Part shown: in pieces, positions 1 through 13,500 of the stretch | Position numbering within the stretch: position 1 is the first letter of the stretch | Layout of the letters: each line of letters starts with the position of its first letter | NCBI GenBank assembly: GCA_025642075.2 | Contig: JAODUO010001086.1 | Coordinates: 79,501-143,500, forward strand | DNA from: Ridgeia piscesae | Lineage: Eukaryota > Annelida > Polychaeta > Sabellida > Siboglinidae | Direction: 5' to 3' | DNA: 64,000 nucleotides | Translations under genes and position numbers: made by a program | Notes under the pieces: model-generated | The model's input: the letters and a program-made list of their open reading frames with translations, nothing else | Databases searched by the model: none | Told to the model about the DNA's origin: nothing

Positions 1-1908
<1,908 letters not shown>

Positions 1909-2056
1909 CTGTACATAAATCACCCAGAGAATGAAGGAAAATATGAGGTCAAAGGTCACGAGCAGGCAAAATGTCCGTCGCACTGGTGACATCGCGCCGC
2001 AGCAAACTTTTGCGTCTTCTGGCAGTTCTGTCCACGACCCACTGTCATGTGGGATG
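1909..2056 (-). CDS. STARD3NL: MENTAL-domain gene, second coding exon (start of MENTAL domain)
   Basis: The acceptor is tttttgacag and the donor GTACAG|gtgtgt. The exon encodes an acidic linker (TELPEDAK) and then VRRTFCLLVTFDLIFSFIL, the hallmark start of the MENTAL domain and most of its first transmembrane helix. Confidence 0.82.
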
Positions 2057-2708
2057 CTGTCAAAAACACATCATTTTATATAATTAATAATATAACATAC
2101 ACCATTTAACTACTGATGTCTTGTTAATAAGAAAACATACTAATTATAATAGAAACAAATTTAAGTGAAAGTTACAAAGTAAATCATATTATCTTAAAAA
2201 AACACAAGTGCCTACATTTGTAATGAAATGGAGAGTTTATAAAACTCTAGTAGACTAAACATTGTAAGTATAATTTGAATTTTTGACACTACAGGTGTAC
2301 ATACAGTGTATATTGTTTGATAATAAGCTTTGTATTCCAAAGATTTATGTTGAAACTGTTCATTAAGTCCCATGGCTTATGTTTATAAATGCACAGCATT
2401 TCTGAAAAGTGCAAATAAGAAAATAAATTCTACATGCAACAACAGCAATTTCATGTAAAATCATTAATAAATGAAATCTGAAACTACACCAATTTGAGAA
2501 AAAAATTGTATTTATGGAGCTCTAGCATGTTGCATTTTACTAACAGGCAGCTTAACATTATGTACACTGTTGATGTGTCTATTTCCTCAAAAAATTGCAA
2601 TATGTACAATGTTTACCTTCCATATGAGACATACGGGACATGTCTTGGCTGAGTGGAGCTGTATAGAACGTGACCCGCCTGTTGAGCCTGAACACTTCGT
2701 TCACCCAT
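1909..2708 (-). CDS. STARD3NL: STARD3/STARD3NL-like MENTAL-domain protein, 5' part (partial gene)
   Basis: Two minus-strand exons join in phase: 2708-2617 (ATG, 30 codons plus AG) and 2056-1909 (C plus 49 codons). The second contains SPVRRTFCLLVTFDLIFSF, which closely matches the start of the MENTAL domain in vertebrate STARD3 and STARD3NL (VRRTFCLFVTFDLLF), at the entry to the first of four membrane helices. MENTAL proteins sit in late-endosome membranes, bind cholesterol and contact ER VAP proteins. The donors (AAG|gtaaac, CAG|gtgtgt) and the acceptor between the exons (tttttgacag) are good. The cytosolic N-terminus is short, about 55 residues before VRRTF. The remaining exons are not recognisable in 1-1908 and should lie past the left edge, so I cannot tell whether a START domain follows (STARD3) or not (STARD3NL). 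The symbol is therefore provisional, the family call is firm. Confidence 0.78.
2617..2708 (-). CDS. STARD3NL: MENTAL-domain gene, first coding exon
   Basis: The exon starts at an ATG in good context (gagacATGG) and encodes 30 residues with no known domain. It ends in phase 2 at AAG|gtaaac. An acceptor-like ttggacag lies just upstream of the ATG, so a separate 5' UTR exon nearer 4.2-4.5 kb is possible. Confidence 0.65.
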
Positions 2709-2740
2709 GTCTCGGCCGCTCTGTCCAACAGAATGATTTT

Positions 2741-2792
2741 ACATGAATTTCCTCTTTGGGGGACTATTAAAGGTCATTGTATTGTATTGTAT
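2741..2792 (+). repeat. 3' tail of a LINE/SINE-type retroelement
   Basis: The sequence gaatttcctctttggggg, then actattaaagg, then attgtattgtat, looks like the 3' terminus with short-repeat tail common to CR1/L2-type LINEs and the SINEs that borrow it. It lies next to the first MENTAL-gene exon. Confidence 0.45.
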
Positions 2793-3264
2793 CAACACAA
2801 AGTAACAATGAAATGATTGTAGTAGAAAAATAAGAAAAGTAAATAATTACAATACCCAACTGGCATATTTTTTTAAAGCCAGGATACTGTAACAGTACAC
2901 GTGTGTCTACTGTCTAGGCCATATATACTGGCCCTTCCTGAAATGTTTATATTAAATGTGTGTACATAGACTTTGTACTGTCCAAGAGTGTGTGCACATA
3001 TCTATTCATTTTTTAACAATCTTTTTACAGATAATGTCTGAGTCATGCTAGTTTCATTTTGGTCTACTGTAATGATCGAGTAACTAGTATCATTCCCAGG
3101 GATGTGGGATGACTGCTTATTGTAATACAATGTAATGACCATATCCACACATCAGAAAATCGCATACGATAACCTTATATACCTGTAATAAAGCTAAAGT
3201 AAACAGACTAGATTGATTGTGAATGGTAATTAAAGCCTCTATATTTATTATAATTAAAGGGTTA

Positions 3265-3620
3265 CCCAGCAAACAACGACCCGTGATTTCACATGTTCTG
3301 TAAGTGAATTCACGAGTTCAACTGGCTCAATTCACGTGTTTCCGTATGTGAATTCACTGGATTCTGTGAACAAATTTGGTGTGTCGACACCTGTTTACCA
3401 TGAAATCACAAGTTTTTCACATGATGACATGTACCAGTGAAACCATATCAGTTCTGACCCAGTACGACTCGTGTCAAACTCGTTAAAAATTTGTGACAAC
3501 AGGCAGAACACATGTATTCACGTGAATACACACGAAAACATATAATGGTGGAGCGGTACCAATTATGAACCAATATGACATGTGCCAACTGGTTCAGAAA
3601 TGGTTCCTTGTTTGCTGGGA
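3265..3620. mobile_element. MITE with CCCAGCAAACAA terminal inverted repeats
   Basis: The left end reads CCCAGCAAACAA and the right end TTGTTTGCTGGG, a perfect 12-bp inverted terminal repeat bounding 356 bp with no coding capacity. The interior is rich in gtgaattcac-type short palindromes. The left flank ends in tta and the right flank starts atta, so a short TA-rich target duplication is possible. The superfamily cannot be assigned from the ends alone. Confidence 0.7.
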
Positions 3621-4249
3621 ATTAAACTAATGTCAAGAATTACAATGAAGACCGAGTAGTCTTTATGTTATGACACAATGGTGTCATATGTCAAAGTCAT
3701 GGACCAGTGACACGGTCACTGTCTATGCCCACAGACTTTTGCAACCATCTAAACAAAATATTCATCACTCACATCACCTTGTTCATGTCAAATGTGCAAA
3801 ATACATGCATCTTCTGGTTGCATGGCCTGGCAGTGGTAGTGGTGGTACTGGTAGGTCTGACTCACATCTTGGGTTTAACTTACCGTGTTTAATGTGCTCG
3901 TTGGCATTCGGATTTCTAAATGGTACTGATCATAAAAACCAAAGAGGCCTAGACAGCCGTCTGGTTTCGCTTTTCTATCGTGTGGTGGGTGTCTTCGTCT
4001 TCTCTAAGCCGGAGACTGCCCGTGGTCATAGGAGCTATGCCTGGGCTGTGGGAGTGAGTGACGTGAATAGTGTCGTAGTGACCTGTCACCCTACATAATT
4101 AGAATGACGTGAACCCTACAGGTCACCGTGCTGCCGATGTTCAGCCAGTGATTGTCATTTAAGCTGTTCAAAATTCGACCATCTTCACGGATGGACACCG
4201 CCAAAACCAGAGTTGTTTCTGCTTAACAAACTTGTCTCAGTGTCCGTTT

Positions 4250-4499
4250 TTGTCTAAACAAAGATTGCGGAAACTCTTGAAGGCCCCCGCCCTCTGACGG
4301 ATTGTTTCAGAAAATTATCTATTCGCGATGGAGAAACCCGATAGAGGGCGATACCGGCGAGAAATGCGCCGAGTGCGCAAAACGAAAGAATCAACTTCCG
4401 GAGAGACGTGTTGTGTTGTCTTTGGCCGTTTAAATTGACAAATAATTTAATCCTATTTCGAACATCAGGTTCATTGTACAATTATTGACAACATATGCA
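4250..4499. promoter_or_regulatory. Head-to-head promoter region, MENTAL gene / UBXN4, with ETS-type site
   Basis: A locally CpG-richer stretch directly upstream of the UBXN4 ATG, with no TATA box. ACTTCCGG at 4394-4401 is a canonical ETS-family site (CCGGAAGT on the minus strand), typical of housekeeping bidirectional promoters. The MENTAL gene runs the other way from about 2.7 kb, so this is the likely shared control region. The transcription start is not visible. Confidence 0.5.
4254..4481 (-). CDS. Possible 75-residue divergent ORF with one membrane helix
   Basis: This minus-strand ORF begins 19 bp from the UBXN4 ATG and reads outward. It has a basic N-terminal stretch and one hydrophobic segment (LILSFCALGAFLAGIALYRV), as in a small single-pass protein. 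I do not recognise the family. It may equally be chance coding inside the shared promoter or 5' UTR of the divergent MENTAL-domain gene, because it overlaps the ETS-type site. No in-frame spliced continuation was found. Confidence 0.22.
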   Translation of the reverse strand: MYNEPDVRNRIKLFVNLNGQRQHNTSLRKLILSFCALGAFLAGIALYRVSPSRIDNFLKQSVRGRGPSRVSAIFV

Positions 4500-4581
4500 A
4501 TGAAGTGGTTTGAGGGAACCATTCCGGCTGCGATACAAGAAGCGAAGAACAAGCGGGCGATTTTTATAGTTTACATTTCAG
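4500..4581 (+). CDS. UBXN4: UBXN4 exon 1
   Basis: Encodes MKWFEGTIPAAIQEAKNKRA and the first strand of the N-terminal domain, as in vertebrate UBXN4 (MLWFQGAIPAAIATAK). The donor is TTTCAG|gtttgg, phase 1. Confidence 0.93.
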
Positions 4582-7500
4582 GTTTGGAATCATGAACATC
4601 ACATGTGTAATTGTGCTGGTGCTGTCACTCACTGACTGATAGTTTGTCATCGATCTGTCATTGAAAGTTGCTAATAAAATTGAATAGTAATGAGGTGCTC
4701 TTGCTTCAACCTGTGTTTATTCGCTTCCTTGTACCGTAGCGTATGATTTGATAGCGTATTCCACAAAACAGTGACATTTAAAAACATTCTATTAATTTTC
4801 AAGAATTAGTTGCATATTTTTAGATTTAAAGTACAGTTTACCCTTGCTGAATAAGTGAGAAAAAACACATACAGTACATGCTATTTGACTGGATTTTCTT
4901 CAGGTGATGATGAACTTTCACACCAGATGGATGAGTCTTGGGCGTCGAAGGACGTTGAGCGTATCTGTCGTCAGTCGGGATGTGTCGGACTCAAGCTAGA
5001 AGCACAGAGGTCATTCTCCCTTTCAGTTCACTGTTCCTTTAATTTTGGTTTAGTTAAAGGGATTCATAAACAAATTCACTGTAATATACATCATTTTTTA
5101 TTAATCCTGTTAACATAATTATATCATGTATTTTGAAAATGTTTCACATGTTTATTGGCAGCCTGTATGCCATTCGTGTGTCTGTTCATGCATGCAGATG
5201 TAATACTATTTGACATGTTTGTTATGAATTTTATTAATTCATTGTATGTTGTTGTGTTTCTCTGTTTTTAGTGAATCTTGCAAACAGTTTGGCCAGATTT
5301 GTATCCTTTCCAGCAATAATTTGTGTGTAAATTTATATATAAAGTTCAGTTACTATTTACATCTTGACAACTTTGTTTCCATACTTCCCGTATTAAAGAA
5401 CTCATATTTGGGAACTACTTCTTCTCAGTGAATACCAGCTGGTGCCAAGGTAAAATGACAAAGTCAGGGGTAGAAATAACTAAAAAATGTCTGGTAGTCA
5501 GCAGGACTACTTAGTTGGGAAATCTGGTAGTTCTCAGATATATCTGGTAGTCATATGGCCCAGATTTAAGCAAAATAACATGACAAATGCAAAATTTGAA
5601 AAAGAAAATCCCAAATTTTGTGGTAGTCCATTGGACTACTGCTGTCATCATCTTTGGTAGTCCGACTGAATTTCTAGAAGTCCTCAGACTTCCAGACTAC
5701 CACTGTTTCTACCCCTGAAGTCAAAGCAAAATGGCAAAGTTACAAAGAAAACAATAGACTGGCTTCTGAATTAAAGGGGACCTGAAACATTTGAATAACT
5801 ATTGCCTAAACAACAGAACATACTTGTGGGGAACCTGTAGAACTAATAATCCAGGTGGTGGTGTTTTGCAACTAGGGCCTCGTGCTGGCCACCACCAGCG
5901 TCCCAATACCTGGTTATGCCGAATTCTTTCATTATATATCCAGCATTTGTTAACAAACGTTGTAGATATGTCTTCTAGTTATAATTGTTGGAGACTAAAA
6001 TACCTCAAAGATGAACTGAAACAAAATGAAACAGTGCACACATGCGCAAATAAAGAATACGTCACAGACATGAGTTGCTTATCAGCACCTCCAATGATCC
6101 TGTAGGTTGCCCATTAGAGGATATGTGGCCATCATTTGATGAGCACAGAGCCACGGTATATTTTATATAATTTGTCAAACTTGGATATCCTTGGTCAAAG
6201 ATATCCAAGTTTAATAAATAAAAAAATATATGCTGTGGCTCCATGCTCATCAAATCATGGTCACATGTTCAAGCATTTCAGTCCCGCTTTAATAAATCAT
6301 ACCAGTGAATGAATCAGGATAAATACAGACTTAGCTACTAGTGCGTAAGTCTATTCCATGCTATGTGACAAGCAGAACAGCTGTACCCCAATTTCGAATA
6401 AAGTACGTTGACGGTTGTGCCAAGAATTCTATAACAATTCAGTTTGCAACATGATGAACATTTCGTCAAGGTAACTGTGCTAATTTTGTATGTTGCAATA
6501 AGTGTTCCTCGCATACATACAAAGTTTTAAGAACAAGGAAGTTAAATGACGGAACGGTTGCTTTCCATGACAATACATGTGAACAGATCCCATAGTGTGC
6601 ATTCCAAGTACGTTCTTCATCGGCGATGGTGGCGTACCACTAGAGGTCACCGCCGGACACCTGGAGGCTGATGCCCTCGTCGACAAAATTGAAACTGTCA
6701 TCCAGGTTTGTCATTCGACTAATCAGGAAAGTCTGAATGTAGACAGTGTAGGGGATTGTGTTAAGTCCATTGATCTGTTTTTATGTTTTCCTTGCATGTT
6801 CGGTTATTAAAGGATAACAAATGCCCATTGTTTGGATCAATGTGTAGACTTCTTACTAGGATCATCAACTTTGATATAGCATTTTGAGTTAACTACTGAT
6901 ATGAAGATATTTATGGTAGTTGCAAACAATTAGTTTGTTTTAATTCACCACTTTAAGTGTCTGGTCTTGTTTTCCTGTAAAATAGCTGTTAACCCATGCC
7001 AAATTGTCTGTTATATGGGGAACCTAATCATCCAGATACCACTGTTATGCAAGTCGGTCCATATGCCAGCAACCACCAGCGTGATGTTAACTGGTCACGA
7101 TGCGTTCGTTCATTATATCTAGCATTTGTTGACACGTAGATATGCCTTATATTTATAACAGTTGGAGTCTAAAAGAACTAAAAATGAACTGAAAAATTTA
7201 TTAACAGCGTATGCATAAGTAATGAATTATGTCACTGGACCAAGTTGCGTATCGGTGCCCTCTAGTGATCCTTTTGGGTCCCCATTAATTCAATAATTTT
7301 CTGTTTCAATAAAATAATCTTTCTAATTTCCGCGAATTGGCTTTTATGAAATTTCAGTTCGCCTTTCAATACATTATGTATGTTTGTAAATCCTTCACGT
7401 GGTTTAAATGACCATTTCTATGTCTTTAGACACATTTGAATCGACTGGAGCTAGAGAAAGAAGAGCAGGCACAGCTGTCAAGTGCAGCCTCCGCAGCCCA

Positions 7501-10500
7501 AGCTGCGTCATCATCAGGGTTGGCGGACCAAAGGGCGGTTCACTCCGACTCCGACCCACCACTTGACGAGCGCGTCACAAAGTAAGTGTTTGTTCACTTT
7601 GTTGTTCTGCACAATAAAGCAGACGTCCAGGTTTACCAGATATTATGGTGTTTTTTAGTATGTCAGTCAATGTCACGTCAATGCCCGTAACAGCACTTGT
7701 AAGAGCCAAATTATTTATGGCCCTACAGAAATTATTGCCCTGAAACAGTTAAAACTGCGCTAACTCACTGACACAAAAACGACACACATGAAAAAGTTGA
7801 TTAGGTGTTTGTTTTTAGGAGTTCTGTTCATGCATTGATGACTTCATAAAATGTAAACCAGTAATTTTTCTACGAGTGAAGTAATTGGAAGTTGTTGTTC
7901 TGACTGAACACAACCAGCTGGGGGCAATAGGTCAATGTTAGTGGAACGCAGTGGCCAATGGACGTAAGACCACATTTGAGTTCTCTTTGGGTGGCTATTA
8001 TAATGTTTCCTTCATAGCTTTACAGGTTTTTCCTACCTGGGCATTCACATTTTCAGACATTAATTACCTTTCATTCACATAGGTGCTGTATAAAATTCAT
8101 GAAATTCTAAATCCTCATTTTCCCACAATCCAGCCTCTAACCTGATACCCCTTATTTTACTGATTTTCCTGGATCACATCACCAATCAAAATGACGCCAG
8201 TATCTATATAAAAAAACTGACATCTGCATAATTTGACAGCTCTGATACCGTGCTGCATAGATACATAATTTCTACTAACACAAGTCCTTACAGAATTAAA
8301 AAAACCTGCATATGCCATTTTTGTTTGGAACTCTTTCATTGGGTAATAGTGGACGAACCCTTTATTTGTGTAGCTGTGTTAAAGTGTACGAACCATGCCA
8401 TGGAAATATGCGCTCTGCAAACAACAAGCAACACAAATCTAAAAAATTGTGGGTAGCGCGATCGTTCACCGTATCTGCAGCAAAGGCCTGGAATACACTT
8501 CCAAACAATATCAGAGCCAGCGCAACAGTTGGTGTCTTCAAGACAGCATTGAAGACACATCTTTTTAAAGCTTACTTTGAGTGATACATGTGGACTTTCC
8601 GTTGGACATGTTCTGGACTGTATACATTTTATGACAATGACTAATTATTTTAACTATTTTATTATTATTGTATATACATTTTTAGAAACTTTACACAATT
8701 TTTATTACTACTATACTGAATGGTAATTATTTGTTTATTTAATTTTGGTCTAAAAATGTCGCTTAATTGGCATTAATAGTATTGTTTTAACGTGATGTTT
8801 TACACATAAAAGCGCCAAATTGCCATTATTATTATTATCTGGCTATAAACAGTGGTGAGTGTTTACTTACATTGCACATTAATTGCGGCATGGCTGAATG
8901 CTTTCCAGAGAAGTCGAGATGATGTTTGAGTGAACAGAAGTAAAGTGTAAAGCTGGTTAATGCGCCATGTAAGAATTTGCCTGCCTTAGTGCATGTTTGT
9001 CGTTGGTTGCAGGGCGAAGGAACTGATCTCCCAGAAGCAGAGGGAGAAGGCGTTGAGGGAGAAGGAGGAGGCGAAGAAGAAGGAAAAGGAGAGACGTATG
9101 ATGGGACAGCAACTCGGCCAGGTGGGCCGGTGGTGTGGATTGTGGACACACCTGTTTTAATATTACAGCAACCTCAGGGCACTTTCTGGAATACCAAGAG
9201 TTACTTGTGTATTACGTGTTTGTTGTGGCATAAATTTGTGAAAATGTCTTTATATCGTGTACGTAATAACGACCCCGCAACTGATTGGTGCTCCTTGACA
9301 TAATTACAGAACATGTGTGTATCACTAGGAACTACATCCACATGTTACTTGCGTGGTTTTGTCTGAAGACTCTTCCACCTGTCTCTTGGATGGGCAAAGT
9401 TCATTTTGGACGGGTAAAAATTTGAATGGACAGGTCGGGAATTGGTGAAAATTTGAGGAGCAAAGCAACTTATATATTATTCACTTTGTGCACGTTTAGA
9501 CTGGATTGTGTGTTTGGGGTTGTGTGCATGCACACACAGACACATGTATCTTCAAGGGCAGTTTGGACTGGTAAAAAAGTGACACAGCAAACTGACATGT
9601 CTGTTAAAAAATGTTTAAAATTGTTTAATGCTGTATACTATGAAACCCCCTGACTGATAGGATTAACTTCTCTGTATGTTTTAGGGTCCTACAGTTGGGG
9701 TACGTTTTCAGGGTTGATATTCTGTGTGGGTGATTGTTTTAGCCCGGACCCTGACTGATTTTTGTTGTCCCTGTTCGTTGTTAATCCTACCATCTGTCAA
9801 TCTCCAAACAAATCTCTTCTCTCATTGTCCTGTCAGTATCAGTATTAACTGTTTCAAGTCCAGCAAAATTGTAAGAAGTGCCAAGTTTTTTTTGAGACTT
9901 TCATACCGCTCTAAATTTGTATTATTATGCACTCAGTATTCAAATGACACCTGTTAAACTTTCATGAAAGAACAGATCATATCCTATTTTGTTTCAAAGG
10001 TAAGATAATAAAATTACACAACATGACTATGAGGTTCTATACTGTCATCTGACGCATCTAGTAAGCAGATGATATTTTGTTTTTTGGTTGTGACTTTTGG
10101 TTCTTTGTGTAACGTAATACACATCTAAATGTATTGTAACTATGAAACCAACAGAGGAACAACTCTGTCATATTTATTTAATACTATTGGTCCATTTGAA
10201 ATGGTGTTGTGCAGATGTTTAAGAACAACCGAAATTGCCACAACCAGCTGCATGGCATTACTTGGCAAAACTCGTGTCAGTGGATTCGGCTCCGGGGCAC
10301 TGGAACGGTTAATGCTACAATTTCAGCTGAAATTATCCTGGGTCCCCGATGTTGTAGCCCAGATAATTACACTGTATCTTTTGGGGTTTGCCATTTCAGT
10401 TAGGTACCATTTAATCCATTATTTTGAAAATACCTTTGTTATTTTCATGTTTTGTTATTGTGTTGGTACATGCCATGTCTGAATTTTGGTAATTGGACGA

Positions 10501-13500
10501 CTCGATGTCATAGTGCTATATATAATTATGTCATGCATGTTAATTAAATAATTAACAAATTATTGTGTATTCTTATGTACGGCAGATCATATAATTTCCC
10601 TGTCTCTGAGGAGTGACACTGGCTGTTATGACTGAAAGTATGATGTGAATTCGTAAATGGATTCTTATAGGATATTTACCTATATAGCAGAAATATTAAT
10701 TTACATACTTATATATTCATCTAGAATATTTGAATGTTACTAACAAAAATTTACATCATTCTATTTTGGAAGCGTTTAATTTAAATGTGTTTCAGTAAAG
10801 TATTTACACATATTTTGTTAAGAAAATATAATACTTTAGTTTGCTGGAGTATTTTAGTGTGTCATGTTTCAAGTCCCAGGAATGTTTTGTGTAGGAAGGA
10901 ACTCAACACTTGTAGATGTTACATTCTAAGTTGTCAACGGGGAGTGGGTGAAGGGATAAGGATAAGGGAAGAATGGATCAACTGAAAGTGGAGGTTGGAG
11001 TGAAGGAAAGTTTTTAAGAATAAATTGGTGAGGGGTAGGTTAAAAAGGCCGGTCATGTGGAAAGAATGGGAGATGAAAAACTGGCAAATAGATCAGATGC
11101 CCAAAAAATGCAGAAAGTGGAAGGAAAAGAGAGGCGAGGAAGACCGAGAATGTGATGGGAGGACTGCGTTAAGAGATATCTGGAAAAGTGGGAGCAGAAT
11201 GGAGAACAACGGCAAACAATAGAAGGGGTTAAGACTGTTGATTGAGAAAATAGTGGGAGAAATGCGAGGAGAAAAAGGACGATGGTTACCATGGTCCACC
11301 TCACTGCTGACAACAGGGATGTCGAGGGAAGAGCAATTGTGGTAGCTGAGCAAATGAAGCATTGCACTCTTAATCAGAAGAACCCAGGTTCAAATCCTGT
11401 GCAGTTGTATCGAACTGTTTACAGTATTAGTTGCTCTAGTTTGCTCTATTTCTCTCAGCTGTATGAATGAGTACGTGGTAATTTTGCGCATTAAGTACCA
11501 CATGCCTGAATGTTTCCCAGAGAAGTGAAGATAGTATTTGATTGAACAGCCAGGAAATGAATGGTACAACACATTGAGCAGTCCCAATGGCTGGACACTG
11601 CACTATGTAAGAACTTGCCTTTGCATGGTGTGCTGTTAACGTGTGATTTGTTCACTTTGTCCAGTTGCGACAACAGCAGGCTGACGAGCAGATGAAGGAA
11701 GACGCGGCAAATGTGAAGAAAGAACGAGAGGAGGAGAGGAAGGCCAGGGAGAGGGTGAAAGCCCAAATAGCTCAAGACAGGTGCACTCTCGCGAGACCCT
11801 AATACTTGTTGACCTACATAATAACAATGAATGTATCGCTACATTCAAAGAGAGAAATATCGTCTTGTCTAGAATAAAATAAGCCCAAAACAGTCGTGTC
11901 ACGTTAATCAAATTTTTTTTATCAATTATTAGTATTATCAAGTATTAGACGTAAACATCAATTTGCATCTATTCGGTAGGTGGCACCACAATGACCTACA
12001 TGTACATGTGGACAATAACTCATAGTAATACATTGTAGGCTTTTTGTAGCTGTGTTATTTAGTTTTTGTTTAATATTTATCATAATTATACTTTTAATTC
12101 TTTGCACACGGAGGCATAAGTAATGCAATGAATGTGTTATTCTATTTTACTATTTCACATGTAGGCCTATATTTTGAATGCTTTTTTGTTTGTCTTAATA
12201 TGTCGTCCAATCTCAACTAATATTTGTACATTCACATAACGCTCCTGAGAGCAATGTTGTTGATTGAGGTGCTATACAAATCAATGGTATTATATGATGT
12301 CTGTCGCACACAGAGCAGACCGAGCAGCCAGGTTTCAGAAGGAGAAGGCGGACCGTGACGAGGCAGTCGCCAGTAAGCAGCAGGCCAAACAGACTGCCAG
12401 TAGTGAGGCTCGCACAAAACACGAGGCAGCACGCAGGTATTTCTCATGTCCACAGCTACAGGATTTAATTTCAGGGTGCAAACTAAAATATGAAATAAAC
12501 AATTGGGTCATAAAGACATTTTTAGTTTAGTCGACGTTCTCTCCTTTTCGGTGCCAGTTTTGTTCTCTCAATATTGAGCAAATGTACATGTGTCATTGGC
12601 AAATATCGCTGTATACAAGTTGTGCACTTGTGTGATGTGGTAGCTTAGACTGCTGCTGCCTTTTTTCATAACTGTGCCATGAATTAGAATATCCTTTTAA
12701 ACATCGTCAGAATTATACGACCTTCCCCATATCATCCCCCCAGTTTTGCTTCGGTTTGTGAGGTATCATTGATAATCTAATGAAACGCACCAGTCTGGTA
12801 TCTCCTCCATGTTCAGCAAGTTTTAACAAATATTAAACGTTTTTGTTCTTTTATATTATGTCTGTGAGGGATCCATACTCACAGGATGGGACTCATACTC
12901 ACAGCGTGGGACTCGCACCCACAGCATGGCCGTCATACTCACAGCATGGGACTCGTACAGCATGGGAATCATACTCACAACGTTGGACTCATACTCACAG
13001 CGTGGGACTCATACTCACAGCGTGGGACTTGCACCCATGGCATGGGACTCATACTCACAGCATGGGACTCATACTCACAGCATAGGACTTCATACTCACA
13101 GCATGGAACTCATATTCATAGTGTGGGACTCATACTCACAGCGTGGGACTCACACTCACAGCGTGGAACTCATGCTCACAGCGTGGGACTCGTACTCACA
13201 GTGTGGGACTCGTACTCACAGCGTGGGACTTATACTCACAGTTTGGAACTCATATTCACAGTATGGGACTCATACTCACAGCTTGGGACTCATACTCACA
13301 GCGTGGGACTCATACTCACAGCGTGGGACTCATACTCACAGCGTGGGACTCATACTCACAGCGTGGGACTCAGTACTCACAGCTTGGGACTCATACTAAC
13401 AGTGTGGGACTCATACTCACAGCGTGGGACTCATACTCACAGCGTGGGACTCATACTCACAGCGTGGGACTCATACTCACAGCGTGGGACTCATATTCAC

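Noticed and set aside
11336..11400. tRNA gene
   Set aside because: A and B boxes are present but the acceptor and anticodon arms do not pair, and a SINE body follows.
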